Notes: generated from the letters alone by a model not told the origin. Shown: positions 11,868 to 23,905, counted from the stretch's first letter. The stretch is 64,000 nt of DNA from Rhipicephalus microplus (GCF_043290135.1 NC_134701.1:99960702-100024701); one strand, 5' to 3'. A program made the numbers and translations.

Positions 11868-11933
11868 ATGCCAGTACACTGCTGTGTGCCGCTGTGTAAG
11901 CAGCGCGGAGTCACAGACAGCGATGGGAGCAAG
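11868..11933 (+). CDS. THAP-domain first exon (isolated)
   Basis: An ATG opens MPVHCCVPLCKQRGVTDSDG followed by Ser-Lys. The early Cys pair spaced C-x4-C (residues 5/6 and 10) matches the beginning of a C2CH THAP zinc-finger domain. The coding stretch stops at a clean 5' splice site, AAG|GTATGT (GT at 11934), as in many THAP genes where the intron falls after the first 20-25 codons. I see no second exon with the AVPTMF-like end of a THAP domain in the following 1.7 kb, so the gene is probably incomplete. It lies inside the TIR-bounded insertion and is either transposase exon 1 or a captured exon. A GC-rich stretch with several start-like motifs lies upstream (11735-11860). Confidence 0.55.
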
Positions 11934-12171
11934 GTATGTGGCATGAATTACGATTTTGCAGCGATCATTTAAACGCAAAACAGGGTATGGCGTGCACAAG
12001 CTTTATGGGCACAGTCTATAGGATGCATGTATCTCCGCGGTGCGCGGGCTGCACGAGAGCAATGCAGGACTAACCATTTTTCTATGTTACGCGGGCAGGC
12101 AGTGTTTTTATAGGTTTGTCAGCTTTGCGGCTAGGTGTTTTCACTACGTCGGGCCTCTACGCGACAGTGGT

Positions 12172-12299
12172 GCTCTTCGATTTACCGTCTCGAACTCGCT
12201 GAGAAGCTGTGCGGCGTTCAAATTTTCTTATGACTTCGGGGAAGCCTCGGACTACCCGCTGACTATCCGCGGTGAGTCTGAAATGGTAAATCGAAGAGC
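12172..12299. repeat. Inverted repeat, possible MITE nested in the THAP insertion
   Basis: GCTCTTCGATTTACC at 12172-12186 is repeated as its exact reverse complement at 12285-12299 (15 bp). The flanking inner 15-20 bp are imperfectly complementary (GTCTCGAACTCGCTG against ATTTCAGACTCACCG). The ~128-bp size suggests a small hairpin or MITE. No convincing target duplication. Confidence 0.5.
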
Positions 12300-13648
12300 C
12301 CTGGTGATTCCCTGCAGTCGAATAGAGAGTACGCCACTGTTGGTGGGGTAACAAGTGTGACAGAACCGAACTATTAGGACGGGCTTTATTGCGACGAGAT
12401 TAACCATGTAGGTAGACGACGTATAAATGTTATTTTTCAAGGTGATTGCGCACAGAGACGTGCAGAGCTTCCGCTACTCCGAGTAATATGCCGTACATGC
12501 ATCCTAGAAAGGCAGCTCGGTTGCTTGTCTGCATTCAAGCTCCGTTGTGTCTGCAAGTGCAGTCACCGCGCAGCAATAAAACAGTCATTCGGAAGATAAG
12601 GGCTATGCCCACTTTGGAACAGAAAAGTATCTGCTCAGGCACTTAACTTCAATTCCCCCAACGTGTGCGGACGCAACTTTTCGATTGCGGCCTCTCTCAC
12701 TAATTTTCTTTTACCAACGAAATAAAATCGAAAAGATAGCGGGGCGCACTGCCGTAGGTTCCGAAAACTGGCACCATGAGTATCGCCAGGGCTTAATTGA
12801 ATGACGTTCTGCATGAGTTCAGAGCGCGGCAGTCCTATTTATTCGTAAGACAGGATTCATTCTCTGCATGTTAGTCACTTTGGCTCAGTTGCGTTGGAGC
12901 TGTTTTTTTTGTGTGTGTTGCAACTCACCTCACTTGAAAAATGTTTCATGCTACATTATAAAACATACAGCTGTGGAGACAGTCATAACTTAGTTGTATG
13001 GGATTCAGAATTTTGGCTGCCTTACACTCGCAGCTCCTCGAAACCTTTGAAGCTACTTAGATCTAAAAAAATAACTGATTTAAATTCCCCCGAGTGTCCA
13101 CAAGTGTATAATGCCTCTTAAGGCTTGCTGTGAAGGGCCATATCTAGGAAAGGCTGCTAGGAAACGGGAGTGTGCACAGAAAAAACTGAGGGGGAGGGGG
13201 TCACATTACAAGTGCATCATTAGTACTGCAATGCACATATAAGTGTGACCTCTATTCCCTGTGAGATGAATTTGTGATAGTGCCTGCGTTTGTAAACAAC
13301 AATCGTTTAAACAGCTAAGAGGAACCTAGCTCATGATGTCGCACTGAATATTAGTTTGCTTATATCTTGTAGGTACCCTTCCACCGCTTTCCAAAAGATG
13401 CAATGACATACACGTGGCAAGATGTGGCAGATTCCTAAACAGTTTGTCCACATCACATGTTCGGGCACTGGAAAACGTCTTGCTGTGGACATCGCAGTAG
13501 CTCAGCGCAGTGAAGCAAGTGTTCAGGAGTCATACGGCCGTACTAGCGAACGCGTTGCCGTCGACCGCTCGCCCACATTAAAATGGTGGCAGGGTCAAAA
13601 TGCACAGTGTTGCCAGAGCACAAAGCAATTTCGCATATGGTCCATTGT

Positions 13649-15075
13649 TCGACGTTCGTGTTGTCTACCGGTCTGGCTGACGTCACACTGATGGCGACGC
13701 CCTATAGCGTTCACCTTTGTCATCGGAATGATCTGCTTGTCAATCTGCTGTGGACGAAACGGTGGCGTTTCAAGCAAACTGCGGCATGGCGTTTGAGCAA
13801 TGTAAGGATGACTGAATCAGCACTCTCCCGCGATTCCTTTTACACCTGTTGACTTCTCCATATTCTTGAACATTGCGCCGTAAAGCGGCTGACTTTGAGA
13901 TCAGCGATGGCTTCCTTTATTGCAGGAGTTACATGTCTGATGGCGGAATGTGGTTACTGGTCATACCTTGCCGTCTTCGTGCTGCAGTATGTCCAGCTTT
14001 TCATGCTGACGCTCAGTGTGCTCGTGCGAGCGTCTTAAAAGCATATGCTCGGCTTTCCTCCCGCTTTTATTAGCGAGGCATGTACATTTTTGTGCGCAAG
14101 TGCACTCAGTCATGCCCAAAGTGCCAACGATGCAAAGCTCTCCCTTTTCACGCCTCTGGCTCGGTCCAGCCAATCTCTTGCCAAGCCAGGCCTTTCGACC
14201 GCGTTAGAATTGATGTGTATGAGCCTCTTCTGATCCCGGCTTCCTGAAACCGTAAGATAGTTGTAGCTGTCGACTTTTTCACACGATGCGCCTAAACAGC
14301 TTCTTTACCTGCTGCCACAGCACGCAACATATCATCTTGCGGAACTTCATTCTCCGTCACGGCAAACCACCTTAAATTCTTAGTGACAGAAGACAGTATT
14401 TCTGTCCAAAGTCTTCAACGCACTCCTAGCCTAATTCCGTTTCATTCACCCGGCTACCCGACTACCATTATTAAATGAATGACTTTACGAAAAGATTTAC
14501 CAGCACCCATGGCGACATAATATTTAGGTATATTGCCTCAGACCACTACAAACGGGACCTCATTCTGCCTTTTGTAACGTACGCTAACAACACTACTCCA
14601 CAGACGACTACGGGCTTTTCGCCATTTTGCCTCTCATATTGTCGAGACTCTTCCAGTATATTCGATACCATGATGCCCTACCACTCAGATTACTCAGATT
14701 CTACGCCCATCTGTGAAGACGCCCGCCGCGCCGAGGAATGCCGTAATGTCGCCCAATCGTTCACAACCATTGGTAAGTAGAGACGAAATTCTCGGCGTGA
14801 CGATCACCATTCGCATACTAACTTTCTTCCGGACACCTTTGTGTGGCTTTGAATTCCAGGTGTACCTACAGGCCTTCACTCGAAGCTTGTTTTAAAATAC
14901 CAGAGAACACACCGCATTGTCTCGGACCCTTCAACTGATACCTAAAGCGTCGAACCCGTTGCGCCATTCACAGACCAGCGTTTCCGGGGTCATGAAACGA
15001 ATCACGCACACTGGTTGAAACAATATTACAACCCGCTCGTACTCTGTTCTCCGGTAGTCGCCAGGATGCTCTTTT
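13649..15075 (+). pseudogene. Ty3/Gypsy pol remnant, 3' part: integrase
   Basis: Continuation of the Gypsy copy after the insertion. Blocks visible in shifting frames are FDVRVVYRSG and DGDAL at 13649-13705; KAADFEISDGFLYCRSY at about 13876-13930; a zinc-finger remnant around 14090-14140; a piece of the DDE core at about 14190-14230; HGDIIFRYIASDHYKRDLIL and TYANNTTPQTTTGFSPFCL at 14510-14640; and a GPY/F-type C-terminal region (HSKLVLKYQRTHRIV at about 14880-14925), ending near 15075. Integrase inserts the cDNA into host DNA. Several catalytic blocks are missing or out of frame, so it is inactive. Confidence 0.75.
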
Positions 15076-15337
15076 TTTGACGGGAGCCAAATAGTAGTAA
15101 AGAGGAACGCCCACTACTGCAGCGACATCGACACGTTGGTGCGAGGCGCGAACAAGGGCTGCCTATTTGCTGCTGCGACACTGCTCGCATACCTTGCCAG
15201 CTCTTGCTGCTTCTGTCCCGACGCTGCTACCGCTTTCGCCTTGCATTTACATTATACATAACATGTGCGATGCAATTCCCTTCCAGTTTTACAGTTATGT
15301 TACTGATAGGTTTGTTGAAAGGCCGAAACAGCTTATA

Positions 15338-15536
15338 GATTGTTTTTTTTTTTCACATTCAAGTGCAGTTTATTTGGCTTTAACCAATTTAAAAAGTTAC
15401 TTAAATTGTTATTCAGGCTTACTTTAAGTAATACTAAGTTGTCTGATGTAAAGAAAAGATTCGTATCGTCGATATACATGGTAGGGTCCGGTATATAAAC
15501 AATAAGATCTATATAAGCAAAAAACAACAATAAATC
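15338..15536 (-). pseudogene. LINE RT fragment with Y-x-DD box
   Basis: Minus-strand open frame with DPTMYIDDTNLFFTSDNL followed by LNNNLSNFLNWLKPNKLHLN. This is the RT catalytic motif (usually YADDT, here YIDDT) and the following thumb-side 'W...N.L.LN..K' block of CR1/Jockey-type LINEs. It is only about 65 codons, truncated on both sides, with a local T/A-rich end. Confidence 0.7.
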
Positions 15537-16311
15537 AGTGGCCCCGACTGCCAAAAAAAAAGAAATTCTGCACGCAGCACCAATTTCTGCAAGCCACTCG
15601 AACTTGAAGGCCCATCAGTTACCCTGCGCCTCTGTGACCGAAGTAATTAGCTTATTAAGGAAGCCATGCAAATCCGAGAATGCGGAGTGCTTTCACTTTT
15701 ACTCAGGACAGCTGCTTCTTGCTTTTGAACAGGTTTTATGTGCGGTTTCTCTCAGCTTTCTAGTGGCATATGTAGGTTCAGCACGCGAGACGTTTGACCC
15801 TTCTCTGCGTTTCTCAATGGAAGGATGACCATTTAATATAGATTAGTATTTTTCTAGAATAAAGAAAGATTTATGTCAGCTGACTTGATATTGCAAGGGT
15901 GATCATTGGTGACAACGCAAAAGACAAATTGTTGACTCTCTTGGTCACTGATGAAGTACGTGTAGGAAACTCAATGTACAGCCTTTGTTTCTGTCCAAAT
16001 GGTGAATAATACAATTATGAACTGCACAGTGCAGAAAACAGCATGAAAGAAAAAAAAACGGACACAAACAGCTGTGCCTCAATCTGACAGCTTCACCAAC
16101 AGGCCTTCATTCTGCAGTCTGCCTGTATAATAAAGGTTCGATTCGGATCTACGATGTCAATTCCACAGAGAACATGTAGGTGTGGAAAATGTGTGCCCTA
16201 ATCCATGCTATTTACGACTCACTTTTTAGGATTTGCTTCCGCTTGATAAGCAACTTCTGATGCAAAACGGAATCGAATATTGTTTTTAATACAAATAACA
16301 TAGTCATAGTC
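15537..16311. other. No recognisable feature
   Basis: No supported gene or repeat. A 96-aa open frame (15538-15828 plus) has no recognisable motif. Confidence 0.45.
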
Positions 16312-16324
16312 TATTCGACTATGG

Positions 16325-16562
16325 CCCCGCCGCGGTGGTCTAGTGGCTAAGGTACTCGGCTGCTGACCCGCAGGTCGCGGGTTCGAATCCCGGCTGCGGC
16401 GGCTGCATTTCCGATGGAGGCGGAAATGTTGTAGGCGCGTGTGCTCAGATTTGGGTGCACGTTAAAGAACCCCAGGTGGTCTAAATTTCCGGAGCCCTCC
16501 ACTACGGCGTCTCTCATAATCATATAGTGGTTTTGGGACGTTAAACCCCACATATAAATCAT
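16325..16562 (+). mobile_element. Ruka-like tRNA-derived SINE, intact copy with TSD
   Basis: The head begins CCCCGCCGCGGTGG, with the A box GGTCTAGTGGCTAAGG and the B box GGTTCGAATCC about 35 nt later. The body carries CACGTTAAAGAACCCCAGG and TTTTGGGACGTTAAACCCC, and ends AT-rich. It is flanked by an exact 13-bp target duplication, TATTCGACTATGG, at 16312-16324 and 16563-16575. The perfect duplication indicates a fairly recent LINE-mobilised insertion. About 95% identical by eye to 22591-22836. Confidence 0.95.
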
Positions 16563-16575
16563 TATTCGACTATGG

Positions 16576-18454
16576 GTATCTGATGTGCCTGTTCGATCAT
16601 GAATTGACTGTGCCCTGGTTGAGAGCCCTTTCCGGAAACTGGTGTTAAAACATAAACTGTGGCACGAACACGCCTCTACAATTCCGGTTTGTCTATTATT
16701 GATATTGTTAACTGTATGTTTCTGTATTTCCGCGTATACAACTCAAGCTTCCATTCGATGTCTTCTTCTTAATATTAGGCTAATGTGTCTCACCAATTTC
16801 ATTCACAAAGTGACGTTGCTCAAACATGTAGTCGTCCACTATTATTGCTGGGCGAGTATGCTGCATACAAATTGCAACGCTATCAGTTGTTCACCGCAGT
16901 TCACCAACTCGTCCAACTCTCTCCACTTATTTGTTGTTTCTATACTCTGTAGCAGCTTTAACTCAGTTCCTTTTATTTCGCCGGTATTAGTTGCCTTACG
17001 TTCTAAAACTCAACCAGCTGTGGTTTAAACACTCAACCTTCAATGATATTAAGGGTAGGACATAATGTAAACTGCTGATCTCTTCCAGTATTTGTGTATC
17101 TAGGTTATGTTGTTTGAATCGTTATCTTACTTTGATTGATTACGCGTGATTGAGCCTTCCCTTGCCTTTCTTTCAAAGTACACGTTGGTATGGCTGAGCC
17201 TCCTGGTACATTTCTGAAGAATGAAATCCGGCCGGCAGGCCTACGCGATCAGCCATGTACGAGAATTGGGGCACAAGTTTTGTAGCTGGAAGCACCTGTT
17301 GTTGGCAAGAAAAGAGGAGTATAACAGAAAATATTAGTACAATTGGTAGCATCTTAGTTCATTCATAAAAGCACTGGAACACACTGGGAAGGTTTCCGCA
17401 ACAGTGTTTCGAAATTAGGTTAGGTAGGTTAGTTCATCTTGAACGTTTAGTGCAGAATGACGTTGAGGCGACTTTTGTGAAATAATGTAAGTTTATTTGG
17501 GTGTGAATAATTTATCCACCCACTTTGCGTTCCTTAACATGCCTTCATGAAACAAAAGGCGCTGTTGTCTGAGATATAGCGGCTTCAAGTGCTCTAAAAA
17601 GTAGGCTTTGCCCATGCGGGGAGCCTTCTTCGGTATTGTTTCGCTGAGTGCTCTCAAACTAGTATGAGAGCGTCACTGACTATTGGACTTTAGCACCTCT
17701 CGCAAAGCCTGATTGAAGTCTCTAACATCATCTCTGCGATGCGCTTGCACGTAGAATAGTACGATGTGAAATGCTTCGATGACTTCGCTGGTTATATTTC
17801 TTCTTGGTTAACTGCCGTATAACACGATGACCATGAGATGCATTGATCCTTGTTAATTCACTGTGGTTATCTAAATGTGCAATGACGTTCTAAGATAACG
17901 TATACGCGCACAGTAGGCAGCGCGACGCCGTTGTGTCGAAACACCGGCGCGGTGGCGTTTCTGTTCAAAAGGCATGGCGTAAAGGCGTGTCTGACGCTGC
18001 AATGCAACGTATAGCGGCGCTAGTCATTATGTCATAACAAATGTATGCCCCATCGTTTCAAAAAGAAGTATTGAAAGAATTACTGCAAGCTTGCGCATGG
18101 GTATTCAGGTGCGTCATGGACATTTTATTTAATTCAGTGGTCTCTTTTTTTTTTCATTTGCGCTCTTGCGAGATTTGTATGGATTCAATGAAAAAAGAAA
18201 CATGTACATCTCTAAATTGTGTAGTGTGTCTTTTAATTTTAACCCTGTTGCAAGGATGAAGTATGGCGCAGACTGCAAAAATGTCAACGGAAAGCTAAAA
18301 ATTATAAGTACATTCCTTCTTCACATAATTTGTAAACTGCACATTCTTTTACGCATACAAACGTAGTATCTGTATTGCAGGCGTTTTGCTATTCTTGAGT
18401 TTAATAGTTTCAACCAACAATAATTGCGAAAATTTTTTTTGCAAATTTCTGCGA
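16576..18454. other. No recognisable feature
   Basis: No motif found. The 129-aa frame 16642-17028 contains a hydrophobic stretch but has no recognisable family, and I do not call it a gene. Confidence 0.45.
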
Positions 18455-18560
18455 GATTTATTTATTCATTTATTTATGCACATGCCTACAGCGCCCTCGG
18501 GGGGCATTGTTGTAGGGGGGTTTACAAATTCAAAGTACATTTAAATCAGTGGGGACAAGT
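18455..18560 (-). mobile_element. CR1-like LINE 3' end (solo tail)
   Basis: On the minus strand the sequence runs ...TGTAAACCCCCCTACAACAA, TGCCCCCCGAGGGCGCTG, then TGCATAAATAAATGAATAAA. The 'CCCT..TGC..GAGGGC' block before a TAAA-type tail resembles the 3' end of the CR1-like copy at 8225-8290. No coding part remains. Confidence 0.45.
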
Positions 18561-18731
18561 TGAATTGCACGACACTCAAAAAATAAAAACAAATCAAAAA
18601 CACCTCAATAACAGCGTACAATATCGTTATGTGACCACATACTCTTTTGAAAGGGAGGAAACGCTGTGGAAGAGGCGGTCACAAAGTTTCTTGGAAGACC
18701 GTTCTATTCGTGAATAGTTTTAGTAAAAAAG

Positions 18732-18802
<71 letters not shown>
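18732..18802. repeat. (TATC)n microsatellite
   Basis: About 18 perfect TATC/TCTA units. Confidence 0.97.
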
Positions 18803-18959
18803 GCACCAACGACCTTAGCCCTCTTGGGCATTTAGATAATGGGATAATAGGATAATGGATAACTGCATGGCGAGCATGAGTGACTAGTCATAACATGAAA
18901 ATCATGACATGCATCAAGAACGTTGCAAATAAAAAACAAGCCATAAAAAATCCCGGAGC

Positions 18960-19440
18960 ACAGTGTGGACTGAACCAGGGTTGTTAGGGTCCAAAAGGGG
19001 ATTGAAGTCGTGTAGTTTGCATGGCCAGCGGATGTTCTATCATACGACCACGCCTCTGCTTGTGAAAACAGTGAAGGGAACTTCTGTCTGGAAATGCAGT
19101 GCAAGTTTCTTTCATGGTTCACGAACACACGCGTCCTCTATACAAGCTTCATTGTGCAACATGAAATGTTGCAATTTATTTCTTTGGCATATGCGTTCAT
19201 TACCAACGGGCGTCAGAATATGCGATTCTCAGATTGGCTTCGTAGTTGAAAGCCAGTACCCCACTACAAAAGGCACACACGCTACTGCACCTATTGCAAT
19301 AAAGCAACATAGTGGGTGCATAGCGAAATCTCTAAACGGTATTAAGCACTAAGCGTTTGAAATACCCACTAAGAACAGGATGTCGCTACCACATTAACTC
19401 CTAATAGCGAAGCTTCAGGGTCCCCTAACTTTATTTTGAA
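18960..19440. repeat. Dispersed repeat, copy 1 (partner at 50420-50870)
   Basis: About 450 bp align by eye with 50420-50870 in the same orientation. Shared blocks include GATGTTCTA near 19030, TGGAAATGCAG near 19090, CATGAA-TTGCA near 19160, AGGCACACACGCTAC near 19275 and TAATAGCGAAGC / TAAAGGCGAAGC near the right end. The left edge, read on the minus strand, contains a tRNA-like stretch (GTGGTCGTATGATAGAA, then a degenerate B box). No open frame is conserved between the copies, so it is a non-coding interspersed repeat of unknown class. Confidence 0.7.
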
Positions 19441-19902
19441 ACGTTTTTGGTGACGTATGCCATAAGTTTGTGACAATATTTGTGTTATGACCCGCGAGTC
19501 GTATTTGACAAACCATCTAACTCTCCCACACTGGTTATAGTCTAACCCAAGTTAAGGGGACTATGTTGAGATCACCCAGACGCAGCCAGCCAGTCAGAGA
19601 TAGATAGATAGATAAATAGATATACAGACGCCAAAAGTGCTAGCAGTATGCAAAAAATGTTTCGCATTTATTAAGTCATTCATAAGCGGAAGCCTCAGGA
19701 ACACCACAGTTATATTTCACACAAAGCTGATTTCGAATGATGGGTGTGTGTGCACTGGTAGTCGTTTGTCAAAAAACTACGCAGTAAGGCGAGAGCAAGT
19801 CCCTAATGCTATATTCATTCAACTTTATTAACATTACCTGGACGCACTGGGATTGTGATTTTCAGAGCATTGAAGGAAGAATGTCAACACCTGTATGTTC
19901 AT
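19441..19902. other. No recognisable feature
   Basis: Contains only a short (GATA)n stretch at about 19598-19622. No gene is supported. Confidence 0.5.
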
Positions 19903-20550
19903 TTACCGTGATGTTGTGGTGGAAAAACATTCATTCTGAAAAGCAGTGAGAGTTCGAGTAGAAATGCACTTAAGTCGTCTCCTTATTCCAGAAGTTTTCT
20001 GGAAGTCATCGCTGCTTCGGTGCAAGACACCAAAAAGCGCTGAGTGTCCCGGGTGGAGCAGCCGAAGAGGAACTCCTTCCAGGCCTCTAGTGTAGGTAGG
20101 AGAAAAACGATGGCAAGGCATACTGCCATCATGTGGCAGGTGTCGGTTAGCACCCTACAATGCACACAGCAGCCGTATATACCGGCATGAAATCGAGGGT
20201 GCCTATAGGACACAAGAAATTGTTTGTCTGAAAGCGGCTCAGAAGTTGCTCGTCCGCTTTAGAGGAACTTTTTGCCGATTCTGGATAAAGACGGCGCAAG
20301 GTTTCATAGTACTCGAGGTTTTCTCGGTACTGCGTAGGAGCTGAGGTACTTGGGAGAGCCGTGGGGTCAAAAGAGGTAACGGCCCGGGGGAGAGAAACAC
20401 AGGCAGCGGCAAGAGCCGCTTTGTCACCGGGGATACCCGCGTGGCCAGGAGACCAGACTATGTGGCTGTAGTGAGGTTCAAAGTGCTATGAGGGCACCTG
20501 GAGAAGGTTGGCGGCCAGAGGAGCCATGCAGGTATCGGGAGCAGGCAAAG
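19903..20550 (-). pseudogene. R1/I-type LINE ORF2 C-terminus (RNase H end)
   Basis: Minus-strand coding remnant. From high to low coordinates: EPHYSHIVWSPGHAGIPGDK at about 20485-20425, the conserved end of a LINE RNase H domain (xxWxPGHxGxxxN/D). Then comes a linker with YETLRRLYP at about 20315, then CVHCRVLTDTCHMM (C-x2-C-x5-H type cluster) and EAWKEFLFGCSTRDTQRFLV at about 20180-20035. At least one stop and one shift are present. It is a different LINE family from the I-like copies at 4472, 24475 and 51785. The 5' truncation abuts the (AAT)n tract at 20562. Confidence 0.7.
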
Positions 20551-20561
20551 CGCGAATGCTC

Positions 20562-20717
<156 letters not shown>

Positions 20718-20775
20718 ATAACAATAATATTAATATTATTATTAATAATAATAATATAAAGTTTTGTTTTGTATT

Positions 20776-20990
20776 AATAATATAATTGCGATTTAACGTT
20801 CCAAAAACATGCCGTGATGATGAAAGAATCCATAGTGGACGTCTCCTGACCTTTTTGTGACATGGTGTTCTTGAACGTGCATCGAAGTAAGCACACGGGT
20901 ATGCGTTTCCACCTCAATCGAAAATGTAGCCGCCACGGCCGCATTTACAATTCCTCGACCTTATCCGTACACTAGCAGCATAACTACCAC
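20776..20990 (-). mobile_element. Ruka-like SINE (diverged)
   Basis: Antisense SINE: GATTTAACGTTCCAAAA (reversed 3' motif), TTCTTGAACGTGCATC, AAAATGTAGCCGCCACGGCC and a degraded tRNA head near 20960-20990. It is diverged from the 16325 copy, with no visible target duplication. The (AAT)n tract lies at its tail side. Confidence 0.65.
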
Positions 20991-22576
20991 ACTACCAACG
21001 CGCGTTGTCAGTTTTTCAATACCTCTGAATATGTTCATGTACATCTCACAAAGCATTACAGTGGAGGCAGCGAAAAATGCCGCGCGTGGTTGGCTCTTAA
21101 ATTATCACGCAGGTGTAGAAGTTGTTAACCTCTGATATATTTTGGCTGTTTTGGATTGCAGTAGATACAAAAGGAAAACTGATATTATTCTCCTCTCTAT
21201 GGTTAAAATATTTAAAAATTACTGCCGGGTCAGCATGCCCAACTTGTTCCGTGAAAGGGAGACTGCATTGTAGGCGTAGCTGCTGCGTTATAATGAAACA
21301 GCCTCACAAAAAGCGCATTTTCGCAGAACGATATATATAAAGCAAGAGCTATTCACACAGCGAAGAGCTAGCAACGATGTCGGCTGGGACGACGGGTACG
21401 GGCTACAAGCTCGTGTTCTCCCGGCCTCGATGTTAACAAGCGCACCGGATGCGCTTCCCTCAAAAGACCCTCAGACGGGGTATCTGCTGCGAAGATCACC
21501 ACTGCAATAGGTTGCCGAGTGAAACAAGTATAGAAAAAAACAGGGTAGGACAGAAGCGTATCATAGGGCGCTCTTATCTGCACCTAAAGAGACCTGCTCC
21601 GTTGAGTGGGCCATGCTGTTACTATTCTGGGCGTTGTAAATATTAAAGCCCTCCATGCCTAAATTTCTTTCTCTGTAACTAAAAATAAACATAGGTAGCG
21701 TATCTCGCTTTATGGAATGTTTTACTACTGATATTGTAATTATGCGGTGTATTACGTGCGAATAACGCGAATCGATTATGAGGCACACAGTAGTAGAGCG
21801 CTCCGGAAGTTTGGACTAGCCGGTATTCTTTCGTGAGCACCGACACCGCACAGTATTCAGGACAATAGCACTTCGCCTTCATGAATGTGCTACCATCGTG
21901 GCCTTCATCGTGCCCGTTTCCTTCGGGCCAGCATACAAGCACCGTCACCGCTTTTCCATGGAGGCGAATAGTTTGTAATTACTTCAGGTCATGGCTATAC
22001 GCGTTGCAGACCAGATAAACGACGCAGATGTTTACACTGCTCTTAAATTCTACCACATTAAATGAACACGTCTTGGCGTGTGATGAACTAGCGCACATGA
22101 ATCACGACATTGATCCCTTCCCCGTTCTTTCTTCAAATAATTCCCTTCGTGTCTTACCCCAGCGCGAGGCAGGAGGTTGACGTACATTTGGATGACCCCG
22201 TTTAATTTATTTGTTCCTTCTCTTGCTCTCCTACAGGTATTAGTATTTATGCAGTGAAGTTCAGAACGGAATAACACAAGGACATAAGAGAACAGAAAAT
22301 TATGTGTTACAATTTCGAAGTTGTGATACCTTGGCGCATAAGACAGCTCTAACTTCCGCCGAGTCAGAATGATCAGTGTCATTAGTAAAATCCTCGAAAA
22401 TCGTAAATCACTTTACTCTAGGGTGTTGAGCATACCGTAAACGCGCATTGCGCTTCTGAAAGTACAGTACCATATCATGCATTTATGGTGCGCCAGAACT
22501 GTCAAGACAACCACACAATTCAAGTACGAGTATGGGTACCTGTGAGTTGCAGTGACGTTTTTCTTTATTCTTGTAA
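20991..22576. other. No recognisable feature
   Basis: Unassigned sequence. Open frames of 60-110 aa (such as 22050-22382 minus) show no recognisable motif. Confidence 0.45.
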
Positions 22577-22590
22577 ATGACCTCTTGAGG

Positions 22591-22836
22591 ATGCCCCGCC
22601 GCGGTGGTATAGTGGCTAAGGTACTCGGCTGCTGACCCGCAGGTCGCGGGTTCGATTCCCGGCTGCGGCGGCTGCATTTCCAATGGAGGCGGAAATGTTG
22701 TAGGCCCGTGTGCTCAGATTTGGGCGCACGTTAAAGAACCCCAGGTGGTCGAAATTTCCGGAGCCCTCCACTACGGCGTCTCTCATAATCATATGGTGGT
22801 TTTGGGACGTTAAACCCCACAAATCAATCATCAATC
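22591..22836 (+). mobile_element. Ruka-like tRNA-derived SINE, intact copy with TSD
   Basis: Same structure as 16325-16562: head with A box GGTATAGTGGCTAAGG and B box GGTTCGATTCC, body with CACGTTAAAGAACCCCAGG, then GGGACGTTAAACCCC and a tail AATCAATCATCAATC. Flanked by an exact 14-bp target duplication, ATGACCTCTTGAGG, at 22577-22590 and 22837-22850. Confidence 0.95.
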
Positions 22837-22850
22837 ATGACCTCTTGAGG

Positions 22851-23719
22851 TCTTTGACAATTGTCACACTGCAAGAGGGGATTTTTCGAAGAGGCATTGC
22901 ACCTCTATTTGTCTCTCGTGCTGAGTGATCGCGAATTTCTGATTGCCTATCGATGATTCTGAAGTTCCGTAAGTTATGCAAGCACGCATTATTGAGAAAG
23001 ATCGGACACTGAGATGCAGTCTGCTTACAATTCGGGATAAATAGTCAAGTAAAAAACCGCTGGTTGAAACAACTGTGATTTTTCCCTTTTTTTGACGCTA
23101 TAAGCCGTCATTCCATATGTGCAACTTGCATTTTTGGAATATTTATTTACTGCCAGTGTTTACTTTGATAGTTTACCAAAGTAATTGCATTATATAAAAC
23201 TTATGATAAGAAACCTGATATTTTTTCAACTTCGTTGCGGACTTCACATTTATATTTTGAGATAAAATTTAGTTGCGCAAAAAGAAAAAAAAAACGCATT
23301 TTAATGTACGTTCTCTGATATGGTGGTCATTTTTCTGGTTACGCCTCTAGTATTGCTGAGTTCTTCCTTCATATTTTGTTTTATTTTATTTTCCTGTGCC
23401 TGTAGCTATTGTCTGTAATTTTTATGATACCAGCATGTCGTATAGCAGTTCTTATGTATGCAGTTTGTTTTCTACATTGTACTTTCGTGTTTCTACCCAG
23501 ATTATACACGTTATGTTTATATTAACATGTATAACGTTATCCTCTCTCAAGAGTATAACTAGCAGTATAACGTTATCCTCTGACAAGAGGAGGAAGTGAA
23601 CGTTCAATTAGAGTTATAAATATATATATATTTGCAAACACACAAAAAGAACACGGAAAGGGAATGCTAAAATGCACAAAAGATAAACTAACTTGCACCG
23701 GCCAGGGAGACCGTAAATA
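22851..23719. other. AT-rich sequence with a short tandem duplication
   Basis: No genes. A 35-bp period duplication, GTATAACGTTATCCTCT repeated, spans about 23529-23590. Confidence 0.5.
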
Positions 23720-23905
23720 CAGTTCTCATTAAAGAGGCGAACCTCTAAGAGTCTGAATTATCTATTGAGTTCACCCGTTAAAGTTCTTGCACGGTCATAC
23801 AGAATACCGACGAAGTTCTCGTTAAAGAGGGTAACCCTGTACGAGTCCAAACGGTGTCTGAGTACTGCCATTAACGTTCTGGTATCGGAGTCCGGCCACG
23901 CAAAG
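23720..23905. repeat. Two-unit diverged tandem repeat (~94 bp)
   Basis: AGTTCTCATTAAAGAGG... at 23720 recurs as AGTTCTCGTTAAAGAGG... at about 23814. Shared elements are GAACCTCTAAGAGTC / TAACCCTGTACGAGTC and GTTAAAGTTCTTG / ATTAACGTTCTGG. No coding function is seen. Confidence 0.5.

Larger units (their letters stand above)
11701..13648. mobile_element. DNA transposon-like insertion with TIRs and a THAP exon
   Basis: This segment interrupts the Gypsy RNase H/integrase linker. The left end (11701-11721) and the reverse complement of the right end (13627-13648) share CAATGG, three variable bases, then ATATGCGAAATT. The 12-bp core is perfect (11710-11721 and 13627-13638). Inside, a THAP-type first exon with a splice donor lies at 11868-11933; no further transposase is recognisable. 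THAP domains bind DNA in P-element-type transposases, and P-type ends also begin with CA, so a degenerate or non-autonomous P/THAP transposon is the best guess. A clear target duplication is not visible, so the exact ends are uncertain by several bases. Confidence 0.6.

Noticed and set aside
16325..16400. Functional tRNA gene
   Set aside because: The tRNA-like sequence is the head of a SINE with body, tail and target duplication. The same holds at 22591.
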